The position numbers were made by a program, and so were the translations under genes. A DNA stretch of 64,000 bases from an uncultured Christensenella sp. (lineage in GTDB: Bacteria; Bacillota; Clostridia; Christensenellales; Pumilibacteraceae), in assembly GCA_910585955.1 (NCBI GenBank), contig CAJUGC010000001.1:280223-344222 (forward strand), given 5' to 3'. The notes below the pieces were generated by a model. The model was not told the DNA's origin and made no database searches. It worked only from the letters and a program-made list of their open reading frames with translations. Shown here in pieces: positions 44,487 to 53,726 of this stretch. Every line of letters starts with the position of its first letter. Position 1 is the stretch's first letter.

Positions 44487-45350
44487 ATGAGCGGTTGCCG
44501 ACTTTGTCCCGTCGAATGCGGTGCAAACAGAACGAAAACGCGCGGCGCGTGCGGTGCGGACGATAAGATCAGAATAGGTTATGCAGGCGCGCATTTCGGA
44601 GAAGAACCTCCGCTTGTCGGCAGTCGCGGAAGCGGAACGATCTTTTTTTCAGGGTGCTCTTTGAGGTGTGTTTTTTGCCAAAACGCCGCCATAAGCGCCG
44701 ATTGCGGCGGCAAAATATATTCCGAAAGCGCGCTTAAAACAGCGATTTTGAACCTTTCCGAAACTTGCGAAAATGTAAATCTCGTGACGGCGGGACATAT
44801 GCTCGATTTGATCTTACCCGTGCTCGAACGCGTGAAACCGAGGCTTACCGTGCCTGTGATTTACAACAGCGGCGGCTATGAAACCGTTGCTTCACTCAAA
44901 CGCCTTAAGGGCATAGTGGACGTTTTTCTTCCGGATTACAAGTATTTTTCGCCGGAGATTGCCGAGCGCTATTCGGGACGCAAAGATTATCCCGAACTCG
45001 CGCGAAAGGCTATCGAAGAAATGGTAGAGCAGCAATCCGAAATATCTATAGACAACGGTCTTATTCGGCGAGGCGTGTTAGTCCGCCACCTTGTGCTTCC
45101 CGGTTGCAGACAGGATTCGATTGCGGTGGTTCGCGACATTGCCGCACGGTGGAAAAACAATATTCTTGTCTCCGTTATGAGCCAATACACGCCGGAATTC
45201 AACCGATCGAGCTATTCGGAACTAAACCGAAGAATCACGTCGTTCGAATACGACAGCGTTTTGGCGGAAGCGGAAAGACTCGGACTCAACGGTTTCATGC
45301 AAGAAAAAGGAAGCGCTACAAGCGAGCTTACGCCCAAATGGAAATTATAG
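44487..45350 (+). CDS. Radical SAM protein, PflA/AmmeMemoRadiSam-like (287 aa)
   Basis: N-terminal cysteine-rich head CRLCPVECGANRTKTRGACG, then the iron-sulfur motif in FFSGCSLRCVFCQN (CxxxCxxC), which is the pyruvate-formate-lyase-activase type. NLVTAGHMLDLILPVLERV, VPVIYNSGGYE and VDVFLPDYKYFSPEIAERYSG fit the YfkB/PflX group, and the end LNGFMQEKGSATSELTPKWKL is typical. The activated target is unknown; no glycyl-radical enzyme in the window. Start MSGCRLC after GAGGT; earlier in-frame ATGs have no SD. Confidence 0.87.
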   Translation: MSGCRLCPVECGANRTKTRGACGADDKIRIGYAGAHFGEEPPLVGSRGSGTIFFSGCSLRCVFCQNAAISADCGGKIYSESALKTAILNLSETCENVNLVTAGHMLDLILPVLERVKPRLTVPVIYNSGGYETVASLKRLKGIVDVFLPDYKYFSPEIAERYSGRKDYPELARKAIEEMVEQQSEISIDNGLIRRGVLVRHLVLPGCRQDSIAVVRDIAARWKNNILVSVMSQYTPEFNRSSYSELNRRITSFEYDSVLAEAERLGLNGFMQEKGSATSELTPKWKL

Positions 45351-45379
45351 TCGCATCATTAAAATAACGCGACTTTTTG
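45350..45379 (+). terminator. Intrinsic terminator after the radical SAM gene
   Basis: AGTCGC/GCGACT with TTTTT, starting at the stop codon. Confidence 0.7.
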
Positions 45380-45559
45380 ACTCCGCATGACGACGCCCTC
45401 CGCTTGAATATACAGAGGGCTGTTTGTTTCGCTTATAAGGAAATTCTCGAATATTGTTTCCAATTCAATAAAATAATCTTTTAAATAAAAATCGCTCGAA
45501 CTATAATCAAACGACGCGATTTTTATTTGTTTTGTTCGAATAAATGATATTTCTTTCAA
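45359..45559 (-). CDS. Doubtful small ORF (66 aa)
   Basis: A TTG-started frame with only AGGA before it, spanning a 13-bp inverted repeat. Charged and aromatic composition, no recognised family. More likely noncoding than a gene. Confidence 0.2.
   Translation of the reverse strand: MKEISFIRTKQIKIASFDYSSSDFYLKDYFIELETIFENFLISETNSPLYIQAEGVVMRSQKVALF
45483..45528. terminator. Perfect 13-bp inverted repeat, bidirectional terminator-like
   Basis: AAATAAAAATCGC and GCGATTTTTATTT around a 20-base loop. A/T arms give a U-rich tail on either strand. Confidence 0.5.
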
Positions 45560-47345
45560 TAATCCTGTTTTTTAGACTTAAATATCATCATATCACATCA
45601 TAAAATCGGGAAATCTCACTATCGGTCGTACTCTTTCCCTGATTTTTCTATCCCCAATCAAAATAGATTGCATAATTTTGAACGATTAAATAGTATTTTG
45701 GCAATTAAGCTTTTCGGTGCGCTATTGGCTACCTTTACGATTGAATGTCATAAAACATTCAGATCGTAAAAATACTATAAGCAAATACTAATGCAAATAT
45801 TATATTGTTAATTTCATGTTTTATAAATAAATTATTTGCTTTTGAATATAGAATTAAATAATATATTTATTATTTTTATTTTCATTATTTGATTTTGCCG
45901 TATTTTGATAAATTTATAAATAAATATTTTGATTTCCGATTTGGTAAGATATTTTTCAACAATATGAGTGCTAAGGCTATAATTTTATAATAGTTAAGTT
46001 TTTAAACTGGCTACGCTTCTCAACACGGCTCATTTCTGTGTTTTATAATGAATCCGCCTCTCTGTTTTTTTTCTCTAACTTTTCGCATAACCAAACGTAT
46101 TTTTATATATTATGTTTTGTAATATGCCGCGGAATTTCTTAGCGGATCCAAATCTACTTTTTGAGAAACCTCGATTTTTCATGACTGATTTGCATTTTTT
46201 TGCGTTTTGCAAAATTTTTTGCGCAAATTTTTCTTTGCAAAGCATTTTCTCTTCTATAGTATGATTTTTGCGCGCTTTGTTATTTTTTCATAACTTTCAA
46301 ACATGATTTTGTCGCCTAATTCCTTTTTTATGGTATTTCTATCTTTTTCTTTTACCTCCCACCAATCAGTCTCTTTCATAATAAAAACTTGTCTATATTT
46401 ATTATTTCATATTAGTGATTTCTGCTTTTTTATTACCTTACGCTCTTCGCCATGATAAAACATGCCTATTTCGTTTTTCAATCTTTAAACAAAATTTGTT
46501 TCTCTTTGCTGCGTCATTCTTTTATATGCTTGTCAGCTCATATTTTTTAAGCAGAAGCGCTGTTCTCGATCTAAAAGCCGTTCTTGTATCGGCTTTTCCG
46601 AGCCGTGCTCCGCTCGTGTGCATAAATCGGCATCTAAATAAGCGCTTCCTCATAATAAACCTACCAACCGTTATGTTCGCGACCCCAAACATCCATCTCA
46701 AGCTTATTCGGTAATCTCCATACCACATTTATTAGTGGTTTGAAAGGGAGCCGCCATCAATCGCAATCGTTGTGTAATCATTTTTATTTGTAAATTGCTA
46801 CTCCGGGAACAAAAGCTGATCCTACCCAAATCGTTGCAATCGAATGACTTTCTGACAAATATAGTTTTCGCATAAGCACTAAAATAGTGTATATTAAATC
46901 ATAAAATTGCACAGAATGACAATTTTTTTGGACAGGTTTCTTAAATCGGTTTCTGTCTGAACAGCGAATTTTATCAAATAATATTTGCGTTTAATTTATT
47001 CCGACTTTAAATTTGATAAATAATATTCTTTCGATCGTCCAGCGTTTAACACGAGTGTCCCTTGTGTCTGTTGCAATTACATGGAAGGTCTGTTGTTATA
47101 AGTGATAACGTTAATTATATTTTTTGCCAGAACAATATTACAATAAATGTAATATTGTTTTGGTTGATTTTTGTCCACTCTTCAGTTTTCCACGTCTGCA
47201 CTATATATACAACCGTAATCTATCTGCAAATAATCATAATAAGATATACTGTAAATTTGTCTTTACATGAGTACACTTTTATGTCCGTTATATTATACTT
47301 ACAAGAAGCAGCAATATCGCTCGCAATATCATTATTTATTCAGTT

Positions 47346-47361
47346 TGTTTCACATGAAGCA
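47346..47361. promoter_or_regulatory. parS-like site
   Basis: TGTTTCACATGAAGCA, one mismatch to the palindrome TGTTTCACRTGAAACA. Confidence 0.6.
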
Positions 47362-47853
47362 GTAAACTCATAATAGTCTCATCTCATCAGACACTATACT
47401 CTTTCACATTGTCTTAAATCTCAGTCAACATCTTTTGTCACTTTGTATGCTGCAATTTATATTCATAAATAGTTGCAATATCATAGCAAGAAAATTTGCC
47501 TCTTTTAAAAACTTTTTATAAATATGAATATTAACTGTTAGATTTTTTTGTAAACTGTCTTAAAATAATTCCGCCGATATTCCTATCATATAATCTCAAG
47601 ACATTTATAAATATTTTCATACTATTAAATAAATATTTATATTTTACTTGTTTCTCATAAACCCGTTTGTAATTACCTAACTCTGTTTTTAAACAGTGAT
47701 TTATTAAATAAATACCAACTTTAACTTACTGATATTACATACTATTCATGATTGTTTTTATAAACATTGCGTTTATAAAAATTCTTATTTGCAATACAAA
47801 TCACCATGTAAATTCAATATTTATATAAACACATTAAAATATAAATTCATGCT

Positions 47854-47869
47854 TGTTTCACATGAAACA
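47854..47869. promoter_or_regulatory. parS site
   Basis: TGTTTCACATGAAACA, full match to the ParB-binding consensus. Confidence 0.9.
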
Positions 47870-47957
47870 AATACAGGCTAAATGCTATTGTTTTGTTACT
47901 ATTTTTATTAGGCGCAAAGCTTTTTATTTAATATTTGCCTTAGTCAAGGCATCAAAA

Positions 47958-47973
47958 TGTTTCATGTGAAACT
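47958..47973. promoter_or_regulatory. parS-like site
   Basis: TGTTTCATGTGAAACT, the reverse-complement form of the site at 47854 with one terminal change. Lies 60 bp past the end of parB. Confidence 0.8.
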
Positions 47974-48031
47974 AAAAAAGCGACTGTGATTATCAAAGTC
48001 GCTTTTAATCTATTTTCCTGTTATTTTAGTT

Positions 48032-48955
48032 CTAATCTTCGTTTTCTTGTTCCATTCGAGCTTGCGCTTGAGCTTTCTGGACGGTTTCAACAATTTCGAC
48101 AATTCTGTCAAGATCATCTCTTGAATAGTAGTCTATATATATACGTCCTTTATTATCATTGCCGAGAGCGGTTACTTTCGTAGCAAAAGTACGTTGCATT
48201 CTTGAAACAAGATCTTTAAGCTCCAGACTCTGCTCAACAGGTTTTTTCGGTGGCTTTGGCGACAGATAGTTTTTAACCATCTTTTCAAAATCGCGCACCG
48301 TAACTTTATTATCAACGCCGTTCTTTGCCAAAGCGTACTGTGCTTCTGGATCTTCCACAACAACAAGACACCTTGCATGACCTGCCGAAAGCTTACCTTT
48401 TTCAATAAGTTCAATAACAGGTTGGGACAACGCAAGCAATCTCAATGTATTTGCAATTGCCGGACGGCTTTTGCCTATACGATCGGCAACTTCTTCTTGC
48501 GTATAGTTATATTCGTCCATAAGCTGCTTAATAGCGTTTGCAGTTTCTATCGGATTAAGATCTTCACGCTGCAAGTTTTCGATAAGAGAAATCTCTTTAA
48601 CTTGCTGCGGCGTATAATCACGAATGATAGCAGGTATAGTTCTAAGTCCGGCCTTTTTGGACGCACGATATCTTCGTTCACCCGCTATTATCATATATCG
48701 TTCGCCTGTGCGAACCAGGATAATGGGGGAGATAACTCCGTGTATGCGAATGCTGTTTACAAGCTCGCTCATAGCCATCTCATCAAAAACCTTACGCGGC
48801 TGATTTACATTAGGATCAATCAACGAAAGCTGTATTTCGACCGATGAGCCATTGTTTTCTTTTTTCTCTTCTTCTTTAAAAGCTCCCTCGTATTCCTCTT
48901 CAGAACCGGAAATGAGCGCGCTCAGACCTTTGCCGAGACCCTTTTTCAATGCCAT
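48032..48955 (-). CDS. parB: Chromosome partitioning protein ParB/Spo0J (307 aa)
   Basis: CTP-dependent DNA clamp that loads at parS and recruits SMC. Opening KKGLGKGLSALIS, N-engagement segment with the CTP-binding motif IIAGERRYRASKKAG and LIENLQREDLNPIE, helix-turn-helix YTQEEVADRIGKSRPAIANTL, and a C-terminal dimerisation helix. No parA is adjacent upstream, the usual place, nor elsewhere in the window. Codon use is clearly more AT-rich than in genes left of 45 kb. Confidence 0.96.
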   Translation of the reverse strand: MALKKGLGKGLSALISGSEEEYEGAFKEEEKKENNGSSVEIQLSLIDPNVNQPRKVFDEMAMSELVNSIRIHGVISPIILVRTGERYMIIAGERRYRASKKAGLRTIPAIIRDYTPQQVKEISLIENLQREDLNPIETANAIKQLMDEYNYTQEEVADRIGKSRPAIANTLRLLALSQPVIELIEKGKLSAGHARCLVVVEDPEAQYALAKNGVDNKVTVRDFEKMVKNYLSPKPPKKPVEQSLELKDLVSRMQRTFATKVTALGNDNKGRIYIDYYSRDDLDRIVEIVETVQKAQAQARMEQENED

Positions 48956-48990
48956 AATATACTCCTTACAAACCTTTATTTGCCTTTTGT

Positions 48991-49006
48991 CGTTTCACAT
49001 GAAACA
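48991..49006. promoter_or_regulatory. parS-like site in the parB leader
   Basis: CGTTTCACATGAAACA, one mismatch, between the parB promoter and its start codon. Confidence 0.8.
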
Positions 49007-49045
49007 CATTTTGTCGAAATGTGTGACGCTATAGTTACTATCTAT

Positions 49046-49074
49046 AGTATACTATATTTAAGTAGAAAGGTCAA
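49046..49074 (-). promoter_or_regulatory. SigmaA promoter of parB
   Basis: Minus-strand TTGACC, 17-bp spacer, TATACT. Confidence 0.72.
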
Positions 49075-49291
49075 ATTTTTTTGATATAAGAATTGTATTT
49101 AAAAGAGAATATTTTAACAAATTATTTGTTTATAAAAAACTAAGGCTTGTCTTTTATTACAATTTTCGATTAAATATATGCTTATATTATGATATAATAA
49201 TAATTCATATATATGTTAACCGTCAAACTGCATGATTACAAATATAATTGCCTTTATCTTTATTTTTTCATAAATGTCATATTTTACATTA

Positions 49292-49320
49292 TAAAAAACC
49301 GTGACAATATTTTGCCACGG
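49292..49320 (-). terminator. Intrinsic terminator
   Basis: Minus strand CCGTG/CACGG stem followed by TTTTTT, after the gene at 49347. Confidence 0.72.
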
Positions 49321-49346
49321 CTTTCTATATTTCATTTTATTTGATA

Positions 49347-49646
49347 TTACAGTCCGATTGCTGGAAGTCCGCCCATATTGATGTTGGGAATATATTGTGC
49401 CACAACACAGAATATAAGGAACGCCGTAATCACAAGAAAAACAATACGAACGAGTATGTTCTCGCTCCAACCCCACGCATTGTACAACAACACAAGATAG
49501 GTCAGACACAAAATCACATTCTTTGCTATACCTATACCGAAAGAAAGTTCGGGACTTACCTGCGTCACAATGAAGTAAATAAGCCAAACAACGGCAAGAG
49601 CTATGAGTACCAGCGCCGAAATAGGTTTGTCGATTTCTTTTTTCAT
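49347..49646 (-). CDS. Small membrane protein, three helices (99 aa)
   Basis: Start MKKEIDKPISALVL with GGAGG upstream. Helices at about residues 11-30, 38-58 and 66-86; the remainder is short polar loops. No known motif. Lies between parB and the tRNA genes as a single-gene unit with its own terminator. Unrecognised. Confidence 0.75.
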   Translation of the reverse strand: MKKEIDKPISALVLIALAVVWLIYFIVTQVSPELSFGIGIAKNVILCLTYLVLLYNAWGWSENILVRIVFLVITAFLIFCVVAQYIPNINMGGLPAIGL

Positions 49647-49798
49647 ATTTTTGCCTCCGATTTTATTTATATTTCGATTATAACTACCGAAGATTAAAAA
49701 GAAACACAAATGAGATTAAAATCATATTAGAATTTATATGATCTCCTTTTTCAACAATTCCCCGTTTTCAGAAAAAATAAAATACGACCTCCATTTCA

Positions 49799-49827
49799 TT
49801 GACAAAATCATAAATTTGTTATATAAT
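49799..49827 (+). promoter_or_regulatory. Consensus sigmaA promoter of the tRNA-Pro pair
   Basis: TTGACA, 17-bp spacer, TATAAT, 18 bp before the first tRNA. Confidence 0.88.
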
Positions 49828-49845
49828 TCATAAGCATGATAATAT

Positions 49846-49922
49846 CGAGGTGTGGCTCAGCTTGGTAGAGCACTGTGTTAGGGACGCAGGGGTCGCAAGT
49901 TCAAATCTTGTCACCTCGACCA
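49846..49922 (+). tRNA. tRNA-Pro, anticodon AGG
   Basis: 77 nt with encoded CCA. Acceptor CGAGGTG/CACCTCG, D-arm GCTC/GAGC, anticodon stem CTGTG/CGCAG around TTAGGGA, T-arm GCAAG/CTTGT with TTCAAAT. A34 would need deamination to inosine by TadA to read CCC or CCA. Confidence 0.93.
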
Positions 49923-49997
49923 CTATTGACGAATAGTAAGAACATTCCGAACTTCGTTGCTTACAAATGCCGCTCTTATAAAGCGGCTTAATATTTT

Positions 49998-50074
49998 CGA
50001 GGTGTGGCTCAGTTTGGTAGAGCGCTGCGTTCGGGACGCAGAGGTCGCAAGTTCAAGTCTTGTCACCTCGACCA
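49998..50074 (+). tRNA. tRNA-Pro, anticodon CGG
   Basis: 77 nt with encoded CCA. Nearly identical to the first: anticodon stem CTGCG/CGCAG around TTCGGGA, same acceptor and T-stem. A GCCGCT/AGCGGC hairpin lies between the two genes. Confidence 0.95.
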
Positions 50075-50159
50075 TAAAGAGAAGTCTTATAATGATTTCT
50101 CTTTATTTATTAAATCATAACACTATGTCTGTGTTTGTTTTCTTTCTAAGATTGCTTTG

Positions 50160-50196
50160 TCCAAAGCACCGAAACATAATTTCCGGTGTTTTTTCT
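50160..50196 (+). terminator. Probable intrinsic terminator
   Basis: CACCG/CGGTG followed by six T and more U-rich sequence, in the gene-free 50075-50457 stretch after the tRNAs. Confidence 0.55.
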
Positions 50197-50399
50197 TTTT
50201 TACAAGTTTACTTAAATAGTAAATTGTATTTTTGGACATTTTATCAAATAAACTTATAATTAGCAATAAACTGCAAAAGGTTCATGTAAATATACCGTTA
50301 TTCATAATCATATAAATCTATATATTGGAATCCTTAGACTAAATATAAGTCATTCCGACTTCGATATATAAGTTTTAATCAAAATCATATCCTCGAAGG

Positions 50400-50429
50400 T
50401 TGACTACTTCCACATGAATATGATAAACT
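50400..50429 (+). promoter_or_regulatory. SigmaA promoter of the flavodiiron gene
   Basis: TTGACT, 18-bp spacer, TAAACT, 28 bp before the ATG. Confidence 0.65.
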
Positions 50430-50457
50430 AAACTCGTTAATAATACGGAGGACACTT

Positions 50458-51645
50458 ATGAAACGACATCTTTTTGAAAACGTATATTATGTGGGAGCTT
50501 GCGACAAGACTAAAGCTTTGTTTGAAAATCTTTTTCCCATTCCTGATGGAATGAGATATAATTCTTATATAATAAAAGATGAAAAAAACGCTCTTCTTGA
50601 CACGGCGGATATTTCTATCCGAAATGAGTTTATAAATAATGTAGCCGACACATTACAAGGATCAAAACTCGATTATCTTGTTGTACATCATGCCGAACCC
50701 GATCATAGCTCTATCATAAGCGAAATTTTAGAGTTACACGCCGAAACTACGCTTGTAACAAGCGCCATGGCTTTAAAATTTATAAATCAATTTTGCGGAA
50801 AAGATTATTCTTCACGCACAAAAGTCATAAAAGAAGGCGACTTGTTGGATCTCGGAAAACACTCTCTTAAATTCATCGCAGCCCCTCTTGTTCATTGGCC
50901 GGAAGTAATGGTTTCATACGACGAACATATAAAGACCCTTTTCAGCGCAGACGCTTTCGGCTCTTTCGGCTCGAGCGAAGGTAATATTTTGATTTCGTCG
51001 CTTGAAAATATTGAAGCTTGGACTGATGAAGCAAGACGTTATTATACTAATATCGTAGGAAGATTCGGTACGAATACGACATCGCTTTTAAGGAAAGCTT
51101 CATCTCTTAAGATAGAAAAAATATGTCCTCTTCACGGTCTCATATTCGATAAACATTGTGATTTTGCTTTGGAAAAATATACGAAATGGGCGACTTATAC
51201 TGCGGAAAACGATTCAGTACTTATAGTTTACGGATCTATGTACGGTCATACTAAATCCGCCGCCGATATTCTGGCTGCTATGCTTTCGAAGCGCGGAAAA
51301 AATTCCAAAGTCGTTGATATTTCTTACACCGATTTCAGCTATATCATAGCGGATTGCTTTAAATTCAAAAACTTCGTCTTTGCCTGTCCGACTTACTATA
51401 ATACAATGTATCCCAAAATGGAACAGTTCTTCTCTTCTCTGAAAAAACTCAATCTCTCATCGAGACGAATAGGATTTATCGAAAACGGAACATGGGCGCC
51501 GAGTACTGTAAAACTCATGAAAGACACTCTTTTGCCTATGACGGCAGATATAGATTTACCGTCGGTCTCTTTAAAATCAACAATCGATTCAACTTCTCTT
51601 CAGCAACTCGAAGAACTTGCAGATGCTCTTTGTAAGAAAAATTGA
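50458..51645 (+). CDS. fprA: Flavodiiron protein, O2/NO reductase (395 aa)
   Basis: Reduces oxygen to water (or NO to N2O) to protect anaerobes. Metallo-beta-lactamase domain with the diiron ligands in VVHHAEPDHSS, the His in APLVHWPE, Asp in LFSADAFGSF and His in CPLHG; then a flavodoxin domain with the FMN loop in IVYGSMYGHTKSAA. Full length. GGAGG before ATG. AT-rich codon use like its neighbours. Confidence 0.95.
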   Translation: MKRHLFENVYYVGACDKTKALFENLFPIPDGMRYNSYIIKDEKNALLDTADISIRNEFINNVADTLQGSKLDYLVVHHAEPDHSSIISEILELHAETTLVTSAMALKFINQFCGKDYSSRTKVIKEGDLLDLGKHSLKFIAAPLVHWPEVMVSYDEHIKTLFSADAFGSFGSSEGNILISSLENIEAWTDEARRYYTNIVGRFGTNTTSLLRKASSLKIEKICPLHGLIFDKHCDFALEKYTKWATYTAENDSVLIVYGSMYGHTKSAADILAAMLSKRGKNSKVVDISYTDFSYIIADCFKFKNFVFACPTYYNTMYPKMEQFFSSLKKLNLSSRRIGFIENGTWAPSTVKLMKDTLLPMTADIDLPSVSLKSTIDSTSLQQLEELADALCKKN

Positions 51646-51690
51646 GTCAAAAATTTAACACGTTTCATAATATAAGTAACAGACGTTTGC

Positions 51691-51719
51691 TTGACAAAAA
51701 TAAAATTTTAAGTTAAAAT
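51691..51719 (+). promoter_or_regulatory. SigmaA promoter
   Basis: TTGACA, 17-bp spacer, TAAAAT. Confidence 0.65.
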
Positions 51720-51725
51720 ATTCTC

Positions 51726-51816
51726 GAAAACTGAACAGACTTTAAAAAAAGTCGGGCTTTAAAAAGCAGCGAATTTTCGCAGGACAGTCGAACGTACCTG
51801 CGAAAATTTTGTTTTT
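51726..51816 (+). ncRNA. Candidate small RNA or attenuated leader
   Basis: The promoter at 51691 is followed within 100 nt by the hairpin AATTTTCGCAGG/CCTGCGAAAATT with a TTTGTTTTT tail (51771-51816), a strong terminator. The product would be a 90-nt RNA or the terminated form of the CDF transporter mRNA. From 51817 to 52030 I see only AT-rich sequence. Confidence 0.4.
51771..51816 (+). terminator. Intrinsic terminator
   Basis: 12-bp stem AATTTTCGCAGG/CCTGCGAAAATT followed by TTTGTTTTT. Confidence 0.75.
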
Positions 51817-52030
51817 ATAGACAAAAAAATACTATTTTTGAGGTTTTTTAATCAAAATAAAGTTAGTTATATAGCAATAAAATACTAAAATTTTAACAAA
51901 TTATTTATAAAATTATTGTACTTTTTTAAGTTTTTGTTTATCAAAAACGATCAAAAAATCAATATTTACAGTAAGATCAAAGTATAAATTATGTTTCGGT
52001 AAATCAAAAAATCAGAGGCAAACAGTAAAA

Positions 52031-52999
52031 ATGAAAAATAAAAAATCGAGCAATCAAGAAAATCTCTTCTCTTCGGAAGAAACCGAAAATAAGGAAAGTG
52101 AATATAATAATCACTCTTCTCATACAAAAACAGCGTTTATAATTTGTATAGTCAGTATAATTGTAAACGCGGCTCTTACCGCTTTTAAAATCGTCGCAGG
52201 TATTTTAGGAAATTCTTTCGCCATGATATCGGATGCCATTCATTCCGCTTCCGACGTTCTTTCTACATTGATAGTAATGATAGGAGTAAAAGCGGCTTCT
52301 AAAAAAGCCGACGTCACACATCCTTACGGACACGAACGCTTCGAATGCGTGGCGGCTATAATCCTTGCTGTCATGCTTGGAGTAACGGGAGGAATCATAG
52401 GTAAAAACGGAATCACCAGAATCATAGACGGCAGTTACGAAAATGTATCTATCCCTACATACCTTGCTCTATCCGCGGCAATAGTTTCTATAGTCACGAA
52501 AGAAGCTATGTTTCATGTCACAAATCATTACGCTAAAAAGATAAATTCGGGCGCTCTAAAAGCCGACGCTTGGCATCATAGAAGCGACGCTCTTTCGAGT
52601 ATCGGAAGTTTTTTAGGAATTTTGTTTGCCATTATCGGTTTTCCTATTATGGACTCTATTGCCGAAATAGCCATAAGTCTCCTCATAATAAAGGCCGCTG
52701 TTTCTGTTTTTAAGGAAAGTATAGATAAAATGACAGACTCTTCCTGCGACAGACTCACCGAAAGACAAATAAAAGAACTTATAATTTCTCTCGACGGTGT
52801 TTTGGGACTCGACCTTGTAAAAACGAGAAAATTCGGCGACCGCCTTTATGTCGAAGTAGAAATTTCAGCCGACGGAGATCTTACTCTTTACGAAGCTCAT
52901 AAAATAGCCGACTGTGTTCACGACGAAATAGAGCTACGCTTTCCTCAGGTAAAACACTGTACTGTTCATACCAATCCAAAAAAGGTAAACAAAAAATAA
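52031..52999 (+). CDS. Cation diffusion facilitator transporter (322 aa)
   Basis: Six-helix divalent metal exporter. After a polar 40-residue N-terminus: ISDAIHSASDVLSTLIV, with the metal-binding Asp/His set of helix II, VTHPYGHERFE, and ALKADAWHHRSDALSSIGSF in helix V with the second HxxxD site. A C-terminal cytoplasmic domain (DGVLGLDLVKTRKFGDRLYVEVEI...VKHCTVHTNP) follows. Zinc, iron or manganese as substrate cannot be told. SD GAGG is 12-13 bp away. Confidence 0.93.
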   Translation: MKNKKSSNQENLFSSEETENKESEYNNHSSHTKTAFIICIVSIIVNAALTAFKIVAGILGNSFAMISDAIHSASDVLSTLIVMIGVKAASKKADVTHPYGHERFECVAAIILAVMLGVTGGIIGKNGITRIIDGSYENVSIPTYLALSAAIVSIVTKEAMFHVTNHYAKKINSGALKADAWHHRSDALSSIGSFLGILFAIIGFPIMDSIAEIAISLLIIKAAVSVFKESIDKMTDSSCDRLTERQIKELIISLDGVLGLDLVKTRKFGDRLYVEVEISADGDLTLYEAHKIADCVHDEIELRFPQVKHCTVHTNPKKVNKK

Positions 53000-53013
53000 A
53001 TATAACTTTCTAT

Positions 53014-53691
53014 TTACTTTAAAATAATAGGATTGAGCCGAGGTTTGTTTCCGGATCGAGGATATTTTTGAGGAGAAGATTTTTTCTTTTCCATAACGAC
53101 AAGCGTTCGTTCGGTCTCTTCGTCAAGAAAAACTGTTTTTTTCTTGATTTTTCCACCGAGCTTTCTTACGGCAAAATCTGCTTCTCTTATCTCGTCATCT
53201 ATTCTTTCCGACTTATAAGCAACTGCAATTCCTCCTAATTTTACGAAAGGCAGCATATATTCGGCAAGAGTGACAAGCGGCGCAACCGCTCTTGAAACAA
53301 CACAATCAAAACTTTCTTTTTCTTTTATATCCTCTGCTCTCGTATGCACGGCTTCTATGTCTTTAAGGTCGAGCGTTTTAATAACTTCGTTTAAAAAAAT
53401 TATTCTTTTATTTAAGCTGTCTGCCATTACTACTTTCAAAGAAGGTTTAAATATTTTTAAAGGAATAGAGGGAAATCCGGCGCCTGCTCCTATGTCGAGA
53501 ACTCTTCCTTCTACAATATCTATTGCCGCAATACTGTCGGCAAAATGTTTTGAGTAAACGTCGCTTCTTTCTTTTATAGTCGTAAGATTGAATTTATTAT
53601 TCCATTCCGTAAGAAGAGAAAAATAAGTTTCGAATTTTAAATTTGTTTCTTCTGTGGAAAGAGATGAAAATTTGTTTAAAAGAGTTTCCAT
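53014..53691 (-). CDS. rsmG: 16S rRNA (guanine527-N7)-methyltransferase (225 aa)
   Basis: S-adenosylmethionine site VLDIGAGAGFPSIPLKIF (residues about 63-80), N-terminal WNNKFNLTTIKERSDVYSKHFADSI, VVSRAVAPLVTLAEY and a basic C-terminal tail. Usually sits in the mnmE-mnmG-rsmG-parA-parB run near the origin; here it borders the DnaA-box cluster and reads away from it. No SD; the promoter lies 6 bases before the ATG. Confidence 0.96.
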   Translation of the reverse strand: METLLNKFSSLSTEETNLKFETYFSLLTEWNNKFNLTTIKERSDVYSKHFADSIAAIDIVEGRVLDIGAGAGFPSIPLKIFKPSLKVVMADSLNKRIIFLNEVIKTLDLKDIEAVHTRAEDIKEKESFDCVVSRAVAPLVTLAEYMLPFVKLGGIAVAYKSERIDDEIREADFAVRKLGGKIKKKTVFLDEETERTLVVMEKKKSSPQKYPRSGNKPRLNPIILK

Positions 53692-53697
53692 TCTTTA

Positions 53698-53726
53698 ATT
53701 ATAAATTTAACTTTTTTTATTGTCAA
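53698..53726 (-). promoter_or_regulatory. Promoter giving a probably leaderless rsmG mRNA
   Basis: Minus-strand TTGACA, 17-bp spacer, TATAAT, six bases before the rsmG ATG. Confidence 0.78.

Larger units (their letters stand above)
45560..48031. other. AT-rich gene desert
   Basis: About 2.5 kb without a convincing gene; frames at 46415-46714 and 47062-47373 lack ribosome sites and familiar protein. It holds three parS-like sites toward its right end and a few isolated GC-rich patches (about 46000-46040, 46590-46640), possibly remnants of decayed genes. Confidence 0.6.

Noticed and set aside
45359..45559. Possible RemA/RemB (DUF370) gene
   Set aside because: Only the last residues (LYIQAEGVVMRSQKVALF) vaguely resemble the start of that family, and they occur at the wrong end of the frame.
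46415..46714. 99-codon open frame in the gene desert
   Set aside because: No SD, no promoter and no recognisable protein; AT-rich sequence without stop by chance.
47062..47373. 103-codon open frame in the gene desert
   Set aside because: No SD; overlaps a parS-like site and has random-looking hydrophobic composition.
51726..51816. NiCo (czcD) riboswitch before the CDF gene
   Set aside because: The conserved paired GGNCAG-type motifs of that class could not be found; only a hairpin terminator is certain.
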